DNA from: Gammaproteobacteria bacterium
GTDB taxonomy: Bacteria; Pseudomonadota; Gammaproteobacteria; Methylococcales; Methylomonadaceae
Direction: 5' to 3'
DNA: 47,010 bases
Assembly: GCA_018830325.1 (NCBI GenBank)
Contig: JAHJSQ010000053.1
Coordinates: 1-47,010 of the forward strand
The notes below the pieces were generated by a model. It was not told where the DNA came from, did no database searches, and was given only the letters and a program-made list of their open reading frames with translations. The first letter of the stretch is position 1; each line of letters begins with the position of its first letter. Position numbers and translations under genes: made by a program. Of this stretch, positions 17,001 through 25,212 are shown piece by piece.

Positions 17001-17172
17001 CCCAGACGCCGAGCCGGCTTGCCAGCTGTTGCGACAACCAACGTTCCATGCCTTGGCTTTGGATGAGAAACACTTCTTTGGCAAACGGCGAACTTAGCGG
17101 CCGGGTTTCGATGACGGCTGCCAAATGTTCGAGCAGATTTTCGGTTTTATTGGAACTGTGCAGAATGAACAT
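14032..17172 (-). CDS. recC: Exodeoxyribonuclease V subunit gamma (RecC)
   Basis: 1046 aa (E. coli 1122). RecC splits the DNA strands, recognises Chi and holds RecB and RecD in the RecBCD double-strand-break repair complex. Hallmarks: N-terminal MFILHSSNKTENLLEHLAAV and QSQGMERWLSQQLASRLGVW, then the central FCSMLPMRSIPFKVIALLGM followed by NDGEFPKVDRNPTFDLL, and RRADDRYQFLEILLSARQ. The C-terminal part has the defunct nuclease-like fold. recB and recD are not next to it: a marR-type gene lies downstream and repeats upstream. No ribosome site is obvious at 17172, but the N-terminus matches the family. Confidence 0.93.
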   Translation of the reverse strand: MFILHSSNKTENLLEHLAAVIETRPLSSPFAKEVFLIQSQGMERWLSQQLASRLGVWGNYEFLFPGRFFSTLAQRIDNRLNDEAFDRHVLHWRFEVLLRELDNEIFAPLNNYLTGDTVALKRYQLALQLALVFDQYQIMRPDMLAAWQQGETLYDTQTERWQSALWQRITENAGTKHRGSLWLEVIERFNSASPGQFSAVLPERISIFGVNTMPPLFLGFLKGLSNHAQVHLYLLNPAQAFWADLATKRQRIDQEDAGGHPLLSALGQQGREFQEMLLEQVQFELELDSFEQDEPSTVLRQLQNDILNNDSESTPLTRDGSIAIHACHSRMREVEVLKNQLLAALENDPELELRDIVVMAPDIELYEPFIAAVFDDIQHAVADRSLRLSNHALDAFIVFLKLSQSRFGWRAVLDLLEKPSVYPGFGLSETDLELIKHWVRDTQVRWGKSAEHKRELGLPELDENTWQAALDRLLMGYAVGNDDDFVDGVLPYIDIEGSSALALGGLNDFMQLLFRAGNDLSMAKSLKAWGEKLYYYADQLLPEADAVERQQLNELLAEFTERLPKIHDAPIEWPVVCAWLEGQLEEHKSSNGFLRGQLTFCSMLPMRSIPFKVIALLGMNDGEFPKVDRNPTFDLLAAHFRKGDRSRRADDRYQFLEILLSARQQLIVTYIGRSISHNETIPPSVVISELLAVLRDHYGLDNGVTYHPLQAFSPRYFEPESALFSYSEADCQAAAALVKPKPEPAPWWQGSLEDETDQTIVEISELFAFYRHPQKYFMQRRLDVRFNGIAADAEEREPFSIGQLEGYAIYHEWIDGVLHDKPLTAQKLKAQGRWLSGVAGDLEFARQQQNIDAFAEVIKAKALGEPLEDLSVDLTIGNYRLVGKLGNRYEHGSLFYRYADLKGKDFMLAWLHHLIINNIEPQKTGLIALDQDITFEPDYCVPGELEAWIEIYRQGLHRPDAFFVEPAFAYVKQAHKLSQSSRAAKPAIESAIDQLTRAIEQAYEPELRKLFLEDYNPEALLNEVFEDHCRNLLLPVWGMIETAAEN

Positions 17173-17304
17173 GGATTGGTTTGATTTTTTTCGGTTTTCG
17201 CGGCAAGCTCTTTGCTGGTTAAGGAATTGGCACGAAATTACTTAATCGAGGGAATTTCTACTGATAGTCTCGGCAGCCAAGGTATGGATTCCCACGGAGG
17301 ACCA

Positions 17305-17541
17305 CTCATCGTTATACATAAGTCAAAAATTACCCTTTTGCAATCTTAACCAATGAGACCTCGATACTTTTATTGTCATTTAACACCTTCGGATCTCCCT
17401 CACCTAACGCTAGGTGATCCGCGTAGGGTACGCTGTGCGTACCATGGCAACCCCGCGATGTTCATTTCATGTGCCAACCGAACCGCTAGGGCACGGCTTT
17501 GGTACGCGCAGCGTACCCTACAATTTATGTATAACGATGAG
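17305..17541. repeat. Nested palindromic element (gtagggtacgc family)
   Basis: Outer perfect 17-bp inverted repeat: ctcatcgttatacataa (17305-17321) and ttatgtataacgatgag (17525-17541). Inner pair: gtagggtacgctgtgcgtac (17423) and gtacgcgcagcgtaccctac (17502). A shorter copy occurs at 19309-19345 followed by tatataacgatgagc. The rest of 17173-17699 is non-coding. Confidence 0.65.
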
Positions 17542-17699
17542 CGGAGGACCATGGGAACCAGAAAACGTTTTGACCGTATATCAAGCGCAGACTGTAAACT
17601 AATGCTCTTGAGGGTTACTATAGCCTTTTTTATCGGAGGCTCTGTATAAAATATTTGCATCATTGGGCTATTAAATACGAACTTTGGAACGATTAAATA

Positions 17700-17876
17700 A
17701 TGAACGAAACCGAACAAGCTAAAAAGGTAAGACGCTTAACGGCAATCATTTATATCCTGTTAATGCTTTTTTTAGTGATAGGAACCCTCTATTCCGAACA
17801 ACGCAAGGAACAAGCGCGCGAGGCACAAAAGCTTGCCGAACAAGGCATTATCGGTCAGCCGATCAAAGGGGAATAA
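17700..17876 (+). CDS. Small single-TM protein (58 aa)
   Basis: Starts MNETEQAKKVRRLTAIIYIL, with one membrane segment (about 14-30, IIYILLMLFLVIGTL) and a charged helical tail (EQRKEQAREAQKLAEQGIIG). The N-terminus is rich in K/R before the TM, so N-in orientation is likely. It is 34 bp upstream of the next membrane-protein gene and probably in the same transcript. No known family recognised. Confidence 0.6.
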   Translation: MNETEQAKKVRRLTAIIYILLMLFLVIGTLYSEQRKEQAREAQKLAEQGIIGQPIKGE

Positions 17877-17910
17877 TTCGCATTAGAACCATTAATACAG
17901 GAAGCGACTC

Positions 17911-18423
17911 ATGTTCATCAATAGCTTGCCGACTCTATTTACCTTTACCGATTTCATCAGTCCGATCGAAACCGTCCTCATTCTGATCTCGCTGTTGTTA
18001 CTCGTTCATTTTTCCACGCGAGAAGCGCTTTACGATAGGGCATGGCCGGCGGCGCCCACGCCTTACCAAGCCTTATTAAACATCTGGTTGGGACAGGCGC
18101 CGTTATGGAAGGCATTTTGGCCTTTTTTTATTTTCGTGAACGGCGTTTTTCTTTATATCGATTACCGAATCATGAACGTCACGTTTACGATCGCCAGTTG
18201 GAAAACGGTACATGGCATGCTCTTCATTCCGGTGATTTGGTGGATCGTATCGGTCTGGCGGTGTGCGAAATATACCCGCTACCGGTTCGCCAGCACCTTG
18301 GCGAAAACATTGACACTGTATTTTTTATTCGACTGTTTTTTGCGCTTCGTCATTAGCGCTTATTATCCGAATAGTTTTTTCGATTGCCGTTTGTTGGTCA
18401 TGGAATATGGCGATTGCTTTTGA
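17911..18423 (+). CDS. Hypothetical polytopic membrane protein
   Basis: 170 aa with four hydrophobic stretches: about 15-33 (FISPIETVLILISLLLLVHF), 70-83 (FWPFFIFVNGVFLYI), 102-115 (GMLFIPVIWWIVSVW) and 131-150 (TLTLYFLFDCFLRFVISAYY). The start has AGGAAG seven bases upstream. Aromatic-rich, no catalytic motif. Second gene of a four-gene plus-strand run; family unknown to me. Confidence 0.7.
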   Translation: MFINSLPTLFTFTDFISPIETVLILISLLLLVHFSTREALYDRAWPAAPTPYQALLNIWLGQAPLWKAFWPFFIFVNGVFLYIDYRIMNVTFTIASWKTVHGMLFIPVIWWIVSVWRCAKYTRYRFASTLAKTLTLYFLFDCFLRFVISAYYPNSFFDCRLLVMEYGDCF

Positions 18424-18474
18424 GTAAGGGGTGTGTAGAATCGAATACTCCAACCATTAAACGGAGGACATGTT

Positions 18475-18828
18475 ATGAGCTGTTGCGACGACCCTACCGA
18501 AATACACAAAGTCGATCCACGGGAGCTAGTCCGCGAACAACAACATTACGGCAATCTGGTTCGCGATTTATTCACCGACGATCCCGAAAAAGTCCTACTC
18601 AAACTACTAAACGAAAGCAATGCTTATCTCAGGGAACTGGCCGCATTAAGAGCCCATTACCCGTCGGTTCGAATGCGAGCGATCGAATTGTTGGATAAAA
18701 ACAGTCAAGCCGTACTCGAACAATTGATCGAACAAGAACCGGGTTCGTCATTCGGAGTCGCCGCAAAACAGCGCATAGAACAGTTAATTAACGAAACAGG
18801 CCTATTCGGCAAATTGTTCAAGTCCTAA
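18475..18828 (+). CDS. Hypothetical helical-repeat protein
   Basis: 117 aa, soluble, helical. Starts MSCCDDPTEIHKVDPRELVR with GGAGG nine bases upstream. The body reads as two HEAT-like helical pairs (EKVLLKLLNESNAYLRELAA, PSVRMRAIELLDKNSQAVLE) and ends GLFGKLFKS. The N-terminal Cys-Cys may bind metal. The HEAT-like resemblance is my reading. It lies 51 bp after the membrane protein. Confidence 0.65.
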   Translation: MSCCDDPTEIHKVDPRELVREQQHYGNLVRDLFTDDPEKVLLKLLNESNAYLRELAALRAHYPSVRMRAIELLDKNSQAVLEQLIEQEPGSSFGVAAKQRIEQLINETGLFGKLFKS

Positions 18829-18869
18829 TCGACCCAAGCACAATTAAAATAACAACACGAGGCGGAATC

Positions 18870-19247
18870 ATGAAATCACTAGCACTGATCGGAACACTTG
18901 TCTTAATGACAGCTGCAACCAACTGTTGGGCTTACGGTAGCAGCAGTAGCACCAAATCCTGCGATAAGCCACGCTTCAGCGACTTCAATCCGGCCGAAAA
19001 ATCGGAAGTTCCCGCGCAATCGGCCTTTTCGTTTAGCGCATCCGGCGTTAGCGATCCGAATAGCATTAAAGTGACCGTAAAAAAACAACCTGTCGAACTT
19101 ATCATCAACGAAAAAGGCATTGGTTATGAAGTTTCGGGTAATTTGCCTGAAAACTTAAGCGACACCTATGCCAGAATCGCCATCAGCGCCGACGGCCGCA
19201 ACCGCTGCAAAGGTACGGGCGGCTGGCTAATTAAGATTACTGACTGA
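18870..19247 (+). CDS. Hypothetical secreted protein
   Basis: 125 aa. Signal peptide MKSLALIGTLVLMTAATNCW with cleavage likely after A-Y (AxA-like WAYG). Mature part begins with a serine tract (SSSSTKSC), then a beta-rich domain: FSFSASGVSDPNSIKVTVKK and GYEVSGNLPENLSDTYARIA. Two cysteines (near residues 30 and 114) may form a disulfide. The fold resembles a small Ig-like periplasmic domain. Start has GAGGCGGA upstream. Last of the four-gene run. Confidence 0.7.
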   Translation: MKSLALIGTLVLMTAATNCWAYGSSSSTKSCDKPRFSDFNPAEKSEVPAQSAFSFSASGVSDPNSIKVTVKKQPVELIINEKGIGYEVSGNLPENLSDTYARIAISADGRNRCKGTGGWLIKITD

Positions 19248-19697
19248 TCGATCATTCTTAAAAACTCGAAATCAGCCTGCGAAGAGCTTGATGTTCTATC
19301 CATTAGCAGTAGGGTACGCGCCGCGTACCCAATTCATATATAACGATGAGCACAGAGTGCATGGTAACCATTTGGGGACTTTCGGCACTTTAACCATTAC
19401 GGCCTAGATAGCTTTTATTGATCCCCAACCGAACCGACTTCGATCGCGATCAGGGGGAATGCTCCTACAGAGCGTCTGTCGCCCCTGTGGGAGCGACGCC
19501 TTCGTCGCGATTTCGAAGCCGGGTATGTTAGGTGGCAATAATTAGTATAGAAGTCACATTTGCTAAACCTCTGAGTTTACGCATGCGTACCAAGGCGGCA
19601 CTATCGAGGACGGCAATCCCTGCCGAGTTAACGATTTGTGTAGATACTTGTGTTTTAACAACCAGGAAAATTTGAATCTAGGTCGGTCAAATCACCG
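19248..19697. other. Intergenic stretch with REP-like repeats
   Basis: Contains a partial gtagggtacgc palindrome (19309-19330) and a separate hairpin-prone segment around 19455-19520 with ctgtgggagcgacgccttcg, a common dispersed proteobacterial repeat. A segment near 19636 (ttgtgtagatacttgtg) recurs near 42820. No gene seen. Confidence 0.45.
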
Positions 19698-22600
19698 TCA
19701 AGTCGCGCGATTTTCGATTGATTTTCCGTAATCGGCGCTGGGCCGGCCTAAATGATAGCCTTGGGCTAAATCGATGCCGAGTTCCTTGAGCATCTGCAGG
19801 GTCGCCGCATCCTCGACAAATTCGGCCAACACCGTTTTGTGCATGCCTTTCGCGATACCAACCATCGCTTTGACAAAAACCTGGTTCTCTCTGTTATTCG
19901 GCAAATCGCGAATAAACATGCCGTCGATTTTTAAAATATCGACTTCGAGATATTTTAAGTAAGCAAAGGTGGAAAAGCCGCTGCCGAAATCGTCCAGGCA
20001 GACCGTGCAACCCGCTTGGCGAATGCCTTCGATAAAGCGCTGCGCATCGCGGATATCCGAAACCGCAGCGGTTTCGGTCAACTCGATGATCAAGCGGTTC
20101 GCGTCGACTCGGTTTTCTTCCAAGCAAGCGCGGATAAATTGCGGCAATTCGGGGTCGTCGAACGAGCGTCCCGAAATATTAACCGCCAAGGACGGTAAAG
20201 TTGAATTTTCGCTTAATAAGGCAATACTGCTCCGTAAAACCCAACGGTCGATTTCCAGTATCTGCCCGCTATTTTCGGCGATTGGGATAAATTGGCCGGG
20301 CATGACTAATTGCTCGGGATGCTGCGAATCGCGCATGCGAACCAGTACTTCGAAATGACTGAGTTGACCGCTCTCGACTCGATAGATGCCTTGAAAATGC
20401 AGTTCCAACAAATCTTGTCGTAAAGCTTGTTCGATGCGTTGACGCCAGGACATTCTTTCCATTGCCGCGCCGGAGTCGTCCCGCTTAGGATCGTAAACCG
20501 CCCATGTGTTTTTTCCGTTGGCTTTGGCCTGATACATCGCGGTATCGGCATGAGCCACTAATTCCTCGACCGTTTCTCCGTGTTCCGAAAAAAAAGCCAA
20601 CCCGACACTGGTCGTAAGACGAATATTGGTGCCCCGAAACCGGAACGGAATCGACGCGACGGCTTGATTAATCCGATTCGGCAACACCGAAATGTCGTTT
20701 TGCGGATGTAGATAGCTCAATATCGCAAACTCGTCGCCGCCCAAACGCGCGAATATCTCAATCTCGCGTAAAACCACCGAAATTTCGCCGGCAATCCGCA
20801 CCAACACGGTGTCGCCGGCTCGATGACCGAAGTTATCGTTAATGTATTTGAATTCATCCAAATCGAAATAAATCAACGCGAATTTATCGTGATTGCGGCG
20901 CGCCATCGCAATCATCTGATCAAGCTGTTCTTGAAAACGGTGTCGATTGTAAAGTCCGGTTAACGCATCGTGCTCGGCTAAATAAAGCAATTGCTGAGCG
21001 GTTTGCCGCTCGTGGGTAATGTCTTCATAAATCCACAAGCGGCCTAAAATTCGCCCCTCGGTATCGGTCACCGGATAAGAAACTTGGGTCAGAATGCGAC
21101 CGTCATAGAGATCCATTTCGAAACGTTCGCTGATTTCATGCGTATCCAGGACTTTCAACACGTATTTGGAAGCATGATCGGGCCGCGCGAACCGGTGCGT
21201 CGAATTTTCCAATACGAATTGAGTCGATTGTCCAACCGGGTCCAAATCGTCTTCTATGGCCCACATTCTGCGAAAGGCAAGATTAACGTATTCGATGGCG
21301 CCGGCCTTGTCTTCGAATAAAATGCCGATACTCATCGCCGATAACAATGCCGCCATCCGGCCTTGTTCGGCTTCGGCAACGATGCGTAACTCCCTTTGTT
21401 TTTGTTCGGCGCGGCTCAAATCTTCGAAGGATTGTTGAAGGGCCAATTCGGCTTGTTTCAATTGGGTAATGTCTTGCACGGTACCGACGGCGCCAATCAT
21501 TTTTCGTTGCCGATCGAATTCCAATTCGGCTCGTTCGCGTAACCATTTGACCTTGCCGTCTATCAATGCTCGGTGCTCTATATTGTATTCGGCACCGGAT
21601 AAAGCCGCATGCCAAGCATGGTCGACAAACGCTCGGTCGTCCTCGTGCACGCGCTCCAAGAATTCTTCATAGGTCAACGGCATACCCGGCGGCACTCCGA
21701 ATATCCGGTAAGTCTCGGGCGACCATTCCAAACCGTTGTCGGTCTGATTTAAATACCAACTTCCGATATGGGCAACACTTTGCGCACGATTCAAGTTTTC
21801 TTGGCTTTGCCGAAGCGATTCCTCGATAAGTTGCCGCTCCTCGATTTCCTGTTTTAATTTTTCATTCGCGCGCTCTAATTGTGCGGTGCGTGCGGCAATT
21901 GTAGTTTCCAAGCGGGCATTCAAATCGGCCAATTGCGCCGATGCTTGAAACTCCCTACGATGTTTTTCGACATTAACCCGATACAGCATGATGCCTGTTG
22001 CCGTCGCCAAGGTCAAAGCGCACAAAGTGCGCAACGCCTCGATAGGAATTCCGGTTGTTACCGAAAATATCCGGGCGTCGGCAAGGCTTTGTGTCGCAAA
22101 CCAAGGAGCGCTAACGACCAATCCGGTAAAGAAACTATAAAAAGCCAGACTATAGCCGGCCAACAGCATTGCAAAGTTGAGTTTGAGCGTACTTAAATAC
22201 GGTCGGTTGCGGTATTCGTAAACCAAAAACGCGATACCGGCCGAAGCCGCGCCGGGAAATCCGAGCAAATAGCGAATGCCGCTATCGAATGTAGCGGCGT
22301 AATTTTGCGATAGGGCCGCCGTTATTCCTGCAATGAGTAGGGAAGCAACGGGTAATAAACGGATGTATTTTAATCGACGTCGGTTGTTTTCCGAATTACA
22401 TGTTAGCACCAGCCAAAAGCGTCGGGAGAATTCGAACAAAGCATAAAAGGAAGCGAAGCTCAATAAGTTTCCGACCAAGGAATTTTTTTCATTTAAGGAA
22501 CCATCAATTAGCTCCCAGGCACATTGAAGCTCGCTAATGCCATGCAAGATTCCGAAGCGAGCCAGCCAAACCAGTATTGTCGAAAAAGGCAGCACCGAAT

Positions 22601-22709
22601 TATCCTTGGGCTGCAAATAAATCGCCGCGGCCAGGAATAAAAAAGCCATTCCGTAAACCAGATAGATTTCCGTCATATGCGCCTGAATGACCGGCGATAA
22701 GGTATCCAT
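19698..22709 (-). CDS. Membrane PAS-GGDEF-EAL cyclic-di-GMP turnover protein
   Basis: 1003 aa. N-terminal sensor with about seven membrane helices (13-245), coiled coil (250-300), a first PAS/PAC (about 305-420, AHIGSWYLNQTDNGLEWSPE... GTVQDITQLKQAE), a second PAS (about 445-565), GGDEF (about 575-740) and EAL (755-990). The GGDEF signature (657-661) is intact, but the inhibitory I-site is R-E-I-E (648-651) instead of RxxD. The EAL motif is EVL (787-789) with the other phosphodiesterase residues present: VNIS, ELTE, DDFGSG (906-911), K927, E963 and QGYHLGRP. Both activities are thus plausible. Start has AGGAG eight bases upstream. Confidence 0.9.
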   Translation of the reverse strand: MDTLSPVIQAHMTEIYLVYGMAFLFLAAAIYLQPKDNSVLPFSTILVWLARFGILHGISELQCAWELIDGSLNEKNSLVGNLLSFASFYALFEFSRRFWLVLTCNSENNRRRLKYIRLLPVASLLIAGITAALSQNYAATFDSGIRYLLGFPGAASAGIAFLVYEYRNRPYLSTLKLNFAMLLAGYSLAFYSFFTGLVVSAPWFATQSLADARIFSVTTGIPIEALRTLCALTLATATGIMLYRVNVEKHRREFQASAQLADLNARLETTIAARTAQLERANEKLKQEIEERQLIEESLRQSQENLNRAQSVAHIGSWYLNQTDNGLEWSPETYRIFGVPPGMPLTYEEFLERVHEDDRAFVDHAWHAALSGAEYNIEHRALIDGKVKWLRERAELEFDRQRKMIGAVGTVQDITQLKQAELALQQSFEDLSRAEQKQRELRIVAEAEQGRMAALLSAMSIGILFEDKAGAIEYVNLAFRRMWAIEDDLDPVGQSTQFVLENSTHRFARPDHASKYVLKVLDTHEISERFEMDLYDGRILTQVSYPVTDTEGRILGRLWIYEDITHERQTAQQLLYLAEHDALTGLYNRHRFQEQLDQMIAMARRNHDKFALIYFDLDEFKYINDNFGHRAGDTVLVRIAGEISVVLREIEIFARLGGDEFAILSYLHPQNDISVLPNRINQAVASIPFRFRGTNIRLTTSVGLAFFSEHGETVEELVAHADTAMYQAKANGKNTWAVYDPKRDDSGAAMERMSWRQRIEQALRQDLLELHFQGIYRVESGQLSHFEVLVRMRDSQHPEQLVMPGQFIPIAENSGQILEIDRWVLRSSIALLSENSTLPSLAVNISGRSFDDPELPQFIRACLEENRVDANRLIIELTETAAVSDIRDAQRFIEGIRQAGCTVCLDDFGSGFSTFAYLKYLEVDILKIDGMFIRDLPNNRENQVFVKAMVGIAKGMHKTVLAEFVEDAATLQMLKELGIDLAQGYHLGRPSADYGKSIENRAT

Positions 22710-23179
22710 AAACGAGCTCCTAATTGTTATTTTTATTTTTCGGCTTCGTGTATTTTTCTATAAACCTAACGTTCATGAAGACCTGGCCATCTCCCCGGCA
22801 AATGAAAGTTCTCTGGTAGTGGAGGGTGCGGTCACTCGCCCGACAGGACGCCGTGAACCCAGCACCTAAATTAGCCATGATATTAAACATAGCCAATGGG
22901 CTATGGAATTTAGGTGCTGGATTTAGGTGCTGAGTGAATACGTCCACGTGGGCTCGACGGCGGCTTTCCCTGCCGCCGATGCCTGTCGATCGAGCAACCA
23001 CACCCTCCTCGGTACCGGCATTTGTACAGCAGTCTTTTGCATATCGAAAAATTAGATAAGGAATGCAAAACTGCGAACTTTCACAGTAAAAGAGCGCTTA
23101 GAATTTGCTGTAGACCGTTCGTGCCAAGCCTAGTCTCTAAAACTATAGCATCGACAAGGCATCAGGCAACTTCGATGGT
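22710..23179. other. Intergenic stretch with ggaatttaggtgctgg repeats
   Basis: The sequence gctatggaatttaggtgctg occurs at about 22904 with an inverted partial copy (cagcacctaaatt) at 22860 and a direct repeat, ggatttaggtgctg, at 22919. Another copy lies at about 24598 upstream of ppnN. The segment gtagaccgttcgtgcc near 23111 matches part of the 8536-8728 element. No gene. Confidence 0.5.
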
Positions 23180-24550
23180 TTATTTAACGATGCGATAACA
23201 CGGCTTATAAGTTTTGCCGGGTAGTTTCATACGTTGTTGATTGACAAACGCGCTCAACAATTCGTCTACCGGCCCCATGATTTCGGCATCGCCTTTAATC
23301 TCGAAATGGCCGTGCTGTTCTATCGCTCTAATTCCGTCGTCTTTAACGTTGCCGGCGACTATACCTGAAAAAACCCGGCGCAGATTCGCGGCTAACAGAT
23401 GGCTTTCCTGATCTTTATGCAATTTTAAGGCGGCCATGTTTTCGTGGGTCGGATTAAAGGGTTGTTGAAACTCGGGGCTGATTTTTAAGCCCCAGTTAAA
23501 ATAATAAGCGTCTTCGCGCTGCTGGCGAAATTCGCGTACCCGCTGCATACCCTCTTTCATATCTCGAGCGACCCTGGCCGGATCGTCGATGATGATTTTG
23601 TAACGTTGTTGCGCGGCCAGCCCTAAGGTCTCGCCGATAAAACGGTTGATTTGCTTGAAATATTCCTCGGTGTGTGCCGGCCCGGTGAAGATTAGCGGAA
23701 ACGGAATGTCCTTGTTGTCAGGGTGCAGCAAAATACCCAATAAGTATAATATTTCCTCGGCTGTGCCGACTCCGCCCGGGAATACGACGATACCGTGACC
23801 GGCCCTGACGAAGGCTTCGAGCCGTTTTTCGATATCCGGCATGATCACCAAATCGTTAACGATCGGATTCGGCGCTTCGGCGGCGATGATGCCGGGCTCG
23901 GTAATACCGATATAATGCCCGGTACCGATACGCTGCTTGGCATGACCAATGGTTGCGCCCTTCATCGGCCCTTTCATCGCGCCGGGACCGCAGCCGGTGC
24001 AAATATCCAGGCCACGCAAGCCCATTTGATAACCGGCCACTTTCGAATAATCGTATTCATCGCGCGAAATCGAATGACCGCCCCAGCAAACCACCAATTG
24101 CGGCAGCTTACCGGCTTTCAAGATATTGGCATTGCGCAGTATATGAAAAACCGAATTGGTCACGCCTTCGGAGCTTTGCAGATCGAATTTCGGGTTATCG
24201 TTGATCTCGTCGCTGACATAAATAATGTCGCGTAAAACGGCAAACAAATGTTCTTTGATACCTTTGATCATGTGGCCGTCGACGAATGCGGTGGCCGGTG
24301 CGCCTTTGACTTCGAGCTTGATGCCTCGCTCTTCTTGAATAACGCGTATTTCAAAGGATTTATAACGTTCGAGCAGTTCCTTGCCGTCATCCATATAATT
24401 GCCGCAATTCAACACCGCGAGCGAGCAATTGTGCAGTAAGCGGTAAAGCCCGCCTTGACTGGTATCAAGTAACTTGTTGACTTCGGTCTTGGACAAAACG
24501 GCTAAGTGGCCGGCCGGAGAGATTCTTGCGTCTACGACATCGTGTTTCAT
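23180..24550 (-). CDS. ppnN: Pyrimidine/purine nucleotide 5'-monophosphate nucleosidase (LOG family)
   Basis: 456 aa, the usual PpnN/YgdH length. It cleaves nucleoside 5'-monophosphates to base and ribose-5-phosphate for nucleotide salvage and is alarmone-regulated in E. coli. The core has LVVCWGGHSISRDEYDYSKV, DICTGCGPGAMKGPMKGATI and the LOG signature PGGVGTAEE; the N-terminal domain (VDARISPAGHLAVLSKTEVN) and C-terminal ACT-like region match PpnN rather than short LOG proteins. Ribosome site AAGGAAA. Monocistronic between repeats. Confidence 0.93.
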   Translation of the reverse strand: MKHDVVDARISPAGHLAVLSKTEVNKLLDTSQGGLYRLLHNCSLAVLNCGNYMDDGKELLERYKSFEIRVIQEERGIKLEVKGAPATAFVDGHMIKGIKEHLFAVLRDIIYVSDEINDNPKFDLQSSEGVTNSVFHILRNANILKAGKLPQLVVCWGGHSISRDEYDYSKVAGYQMGLRGLDICTGCGPGAMKGPMKGATIGHAKQRIGTGHYIGITEPGIIAAEAPNPIVNDLVIMPDIEKRLEAFVRAGHGIVVFPGGVGTAEEILYLLGILLHPDNKDIPFPLIFTGPAHTEEYFKQINRFIGETLGLAAQQRYKIIIDDPARVARDMKEGMQRVREFRQQREDAYYFNWGLKISPEFQQPFNPTHENMAALKLHKDQESHLLAANLRRVFSGIVAGNVKDDGIRAIEQHGHFEIKGDAEIMGPVDELLSAFVNQQRMKLPGKTYKPCYRIVK

Positions 24551-24723
24551 ATTTTCCTTAGGATATGTTGCGGTGTTCTTAAAATATAGTCCATAGGCTA
24601 TGGAATTTAGGTGCTGGATTCACGGCGTCCTTTGGCGGGCACCCCGGAGCCACCATACGCTAATGCCGAAGTTTGAATTGCAATAGGTATACCAAAAATC
24701 AGAGGCGGCGCGATTTTACTGAA

Positions 24724-24963
24724 TCAATCACCGTTATGCTTATTTTCGCAGCTTATTTCTTGTTCAGATATTTCGTTTTCAACTGGTGTCTGCCCGGCGT
24801 TAAGCGTGCGTAGTTCTTTTAAAATGGATCGCAAAATACGCGTTTGCCGGTCTTGCTTCGCCTTGATCCCAAACACGGCAAACGGCAGTAGTGTCCATAG
24901 CATAACCAGCAGAATTAGCACAACCAATCCGGCTATATGCAAATGAGGTAATAAATCGGTCAT
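24724..24963 (-). CDS. Small membrane protein, hypothetical
   Basis: 79 aa with one long or two short hydrophobic segments (about 10-34, AGLVVLILLVMLWTLLPFAV) and a charged tail (KQDRQTRILRSILKELRTLN). It resembles the small YebO/LapA-like one-TM proteins, but I cannot name a family. No ribosome site is visible before 24963. Likely genuine because of the amphipathic pattern. Confidence 0.55.
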   Translation of the reverse strand: MTDLLPHLHIAGLVVLILLVMLWTLLPFAVFGIKAKQDRQTRILRSILKELRTLNAGQTPVENEISEQEISCENKHNGD

Positions 24964-25212
24964 TATTTAAATTGGTTTAGTCGTCAGGAATTGTTTATCG
25001 TACATTGATTCTACTCCCTTTATACTCAAATAATGGCTAACTTTATGAAGGTGTGGGGTGTGGCTAGCGAGGATGTCGGCAGCAGGGATCGCTGCCGTCA
25101 AGCCCCCATGGAGGGGGCACGGCGGTCCTCGATAGACACATCCCATACCTTTTATTCTTAGACGGTTTTTAGATCAAAAGGGAGTATGGTTAATCGGTTA
25201 AATCCGGCATTT
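24964..25212. repeat. MITE-like element 25050-25149 with about 24-bp imperfect terminal inverted repeats
   Basis: Left end ggtgtggggtgtggctagcg and right end (complement) ggtatgggatgtgtctatcg match at about 20 of 24 positions when extended. The interior has gaggatgtcggcagcaggga and a gcccccatggaggggg hairpin. Related to 10218-10332. Non-coding, about 100 bp. Confidence 0.55.

Noticed and set aside
17353-17717. Frames across the gtagggtacgc element
   Set aside because: Both strands are open only because of the palindrome; no ribosome site or domain.
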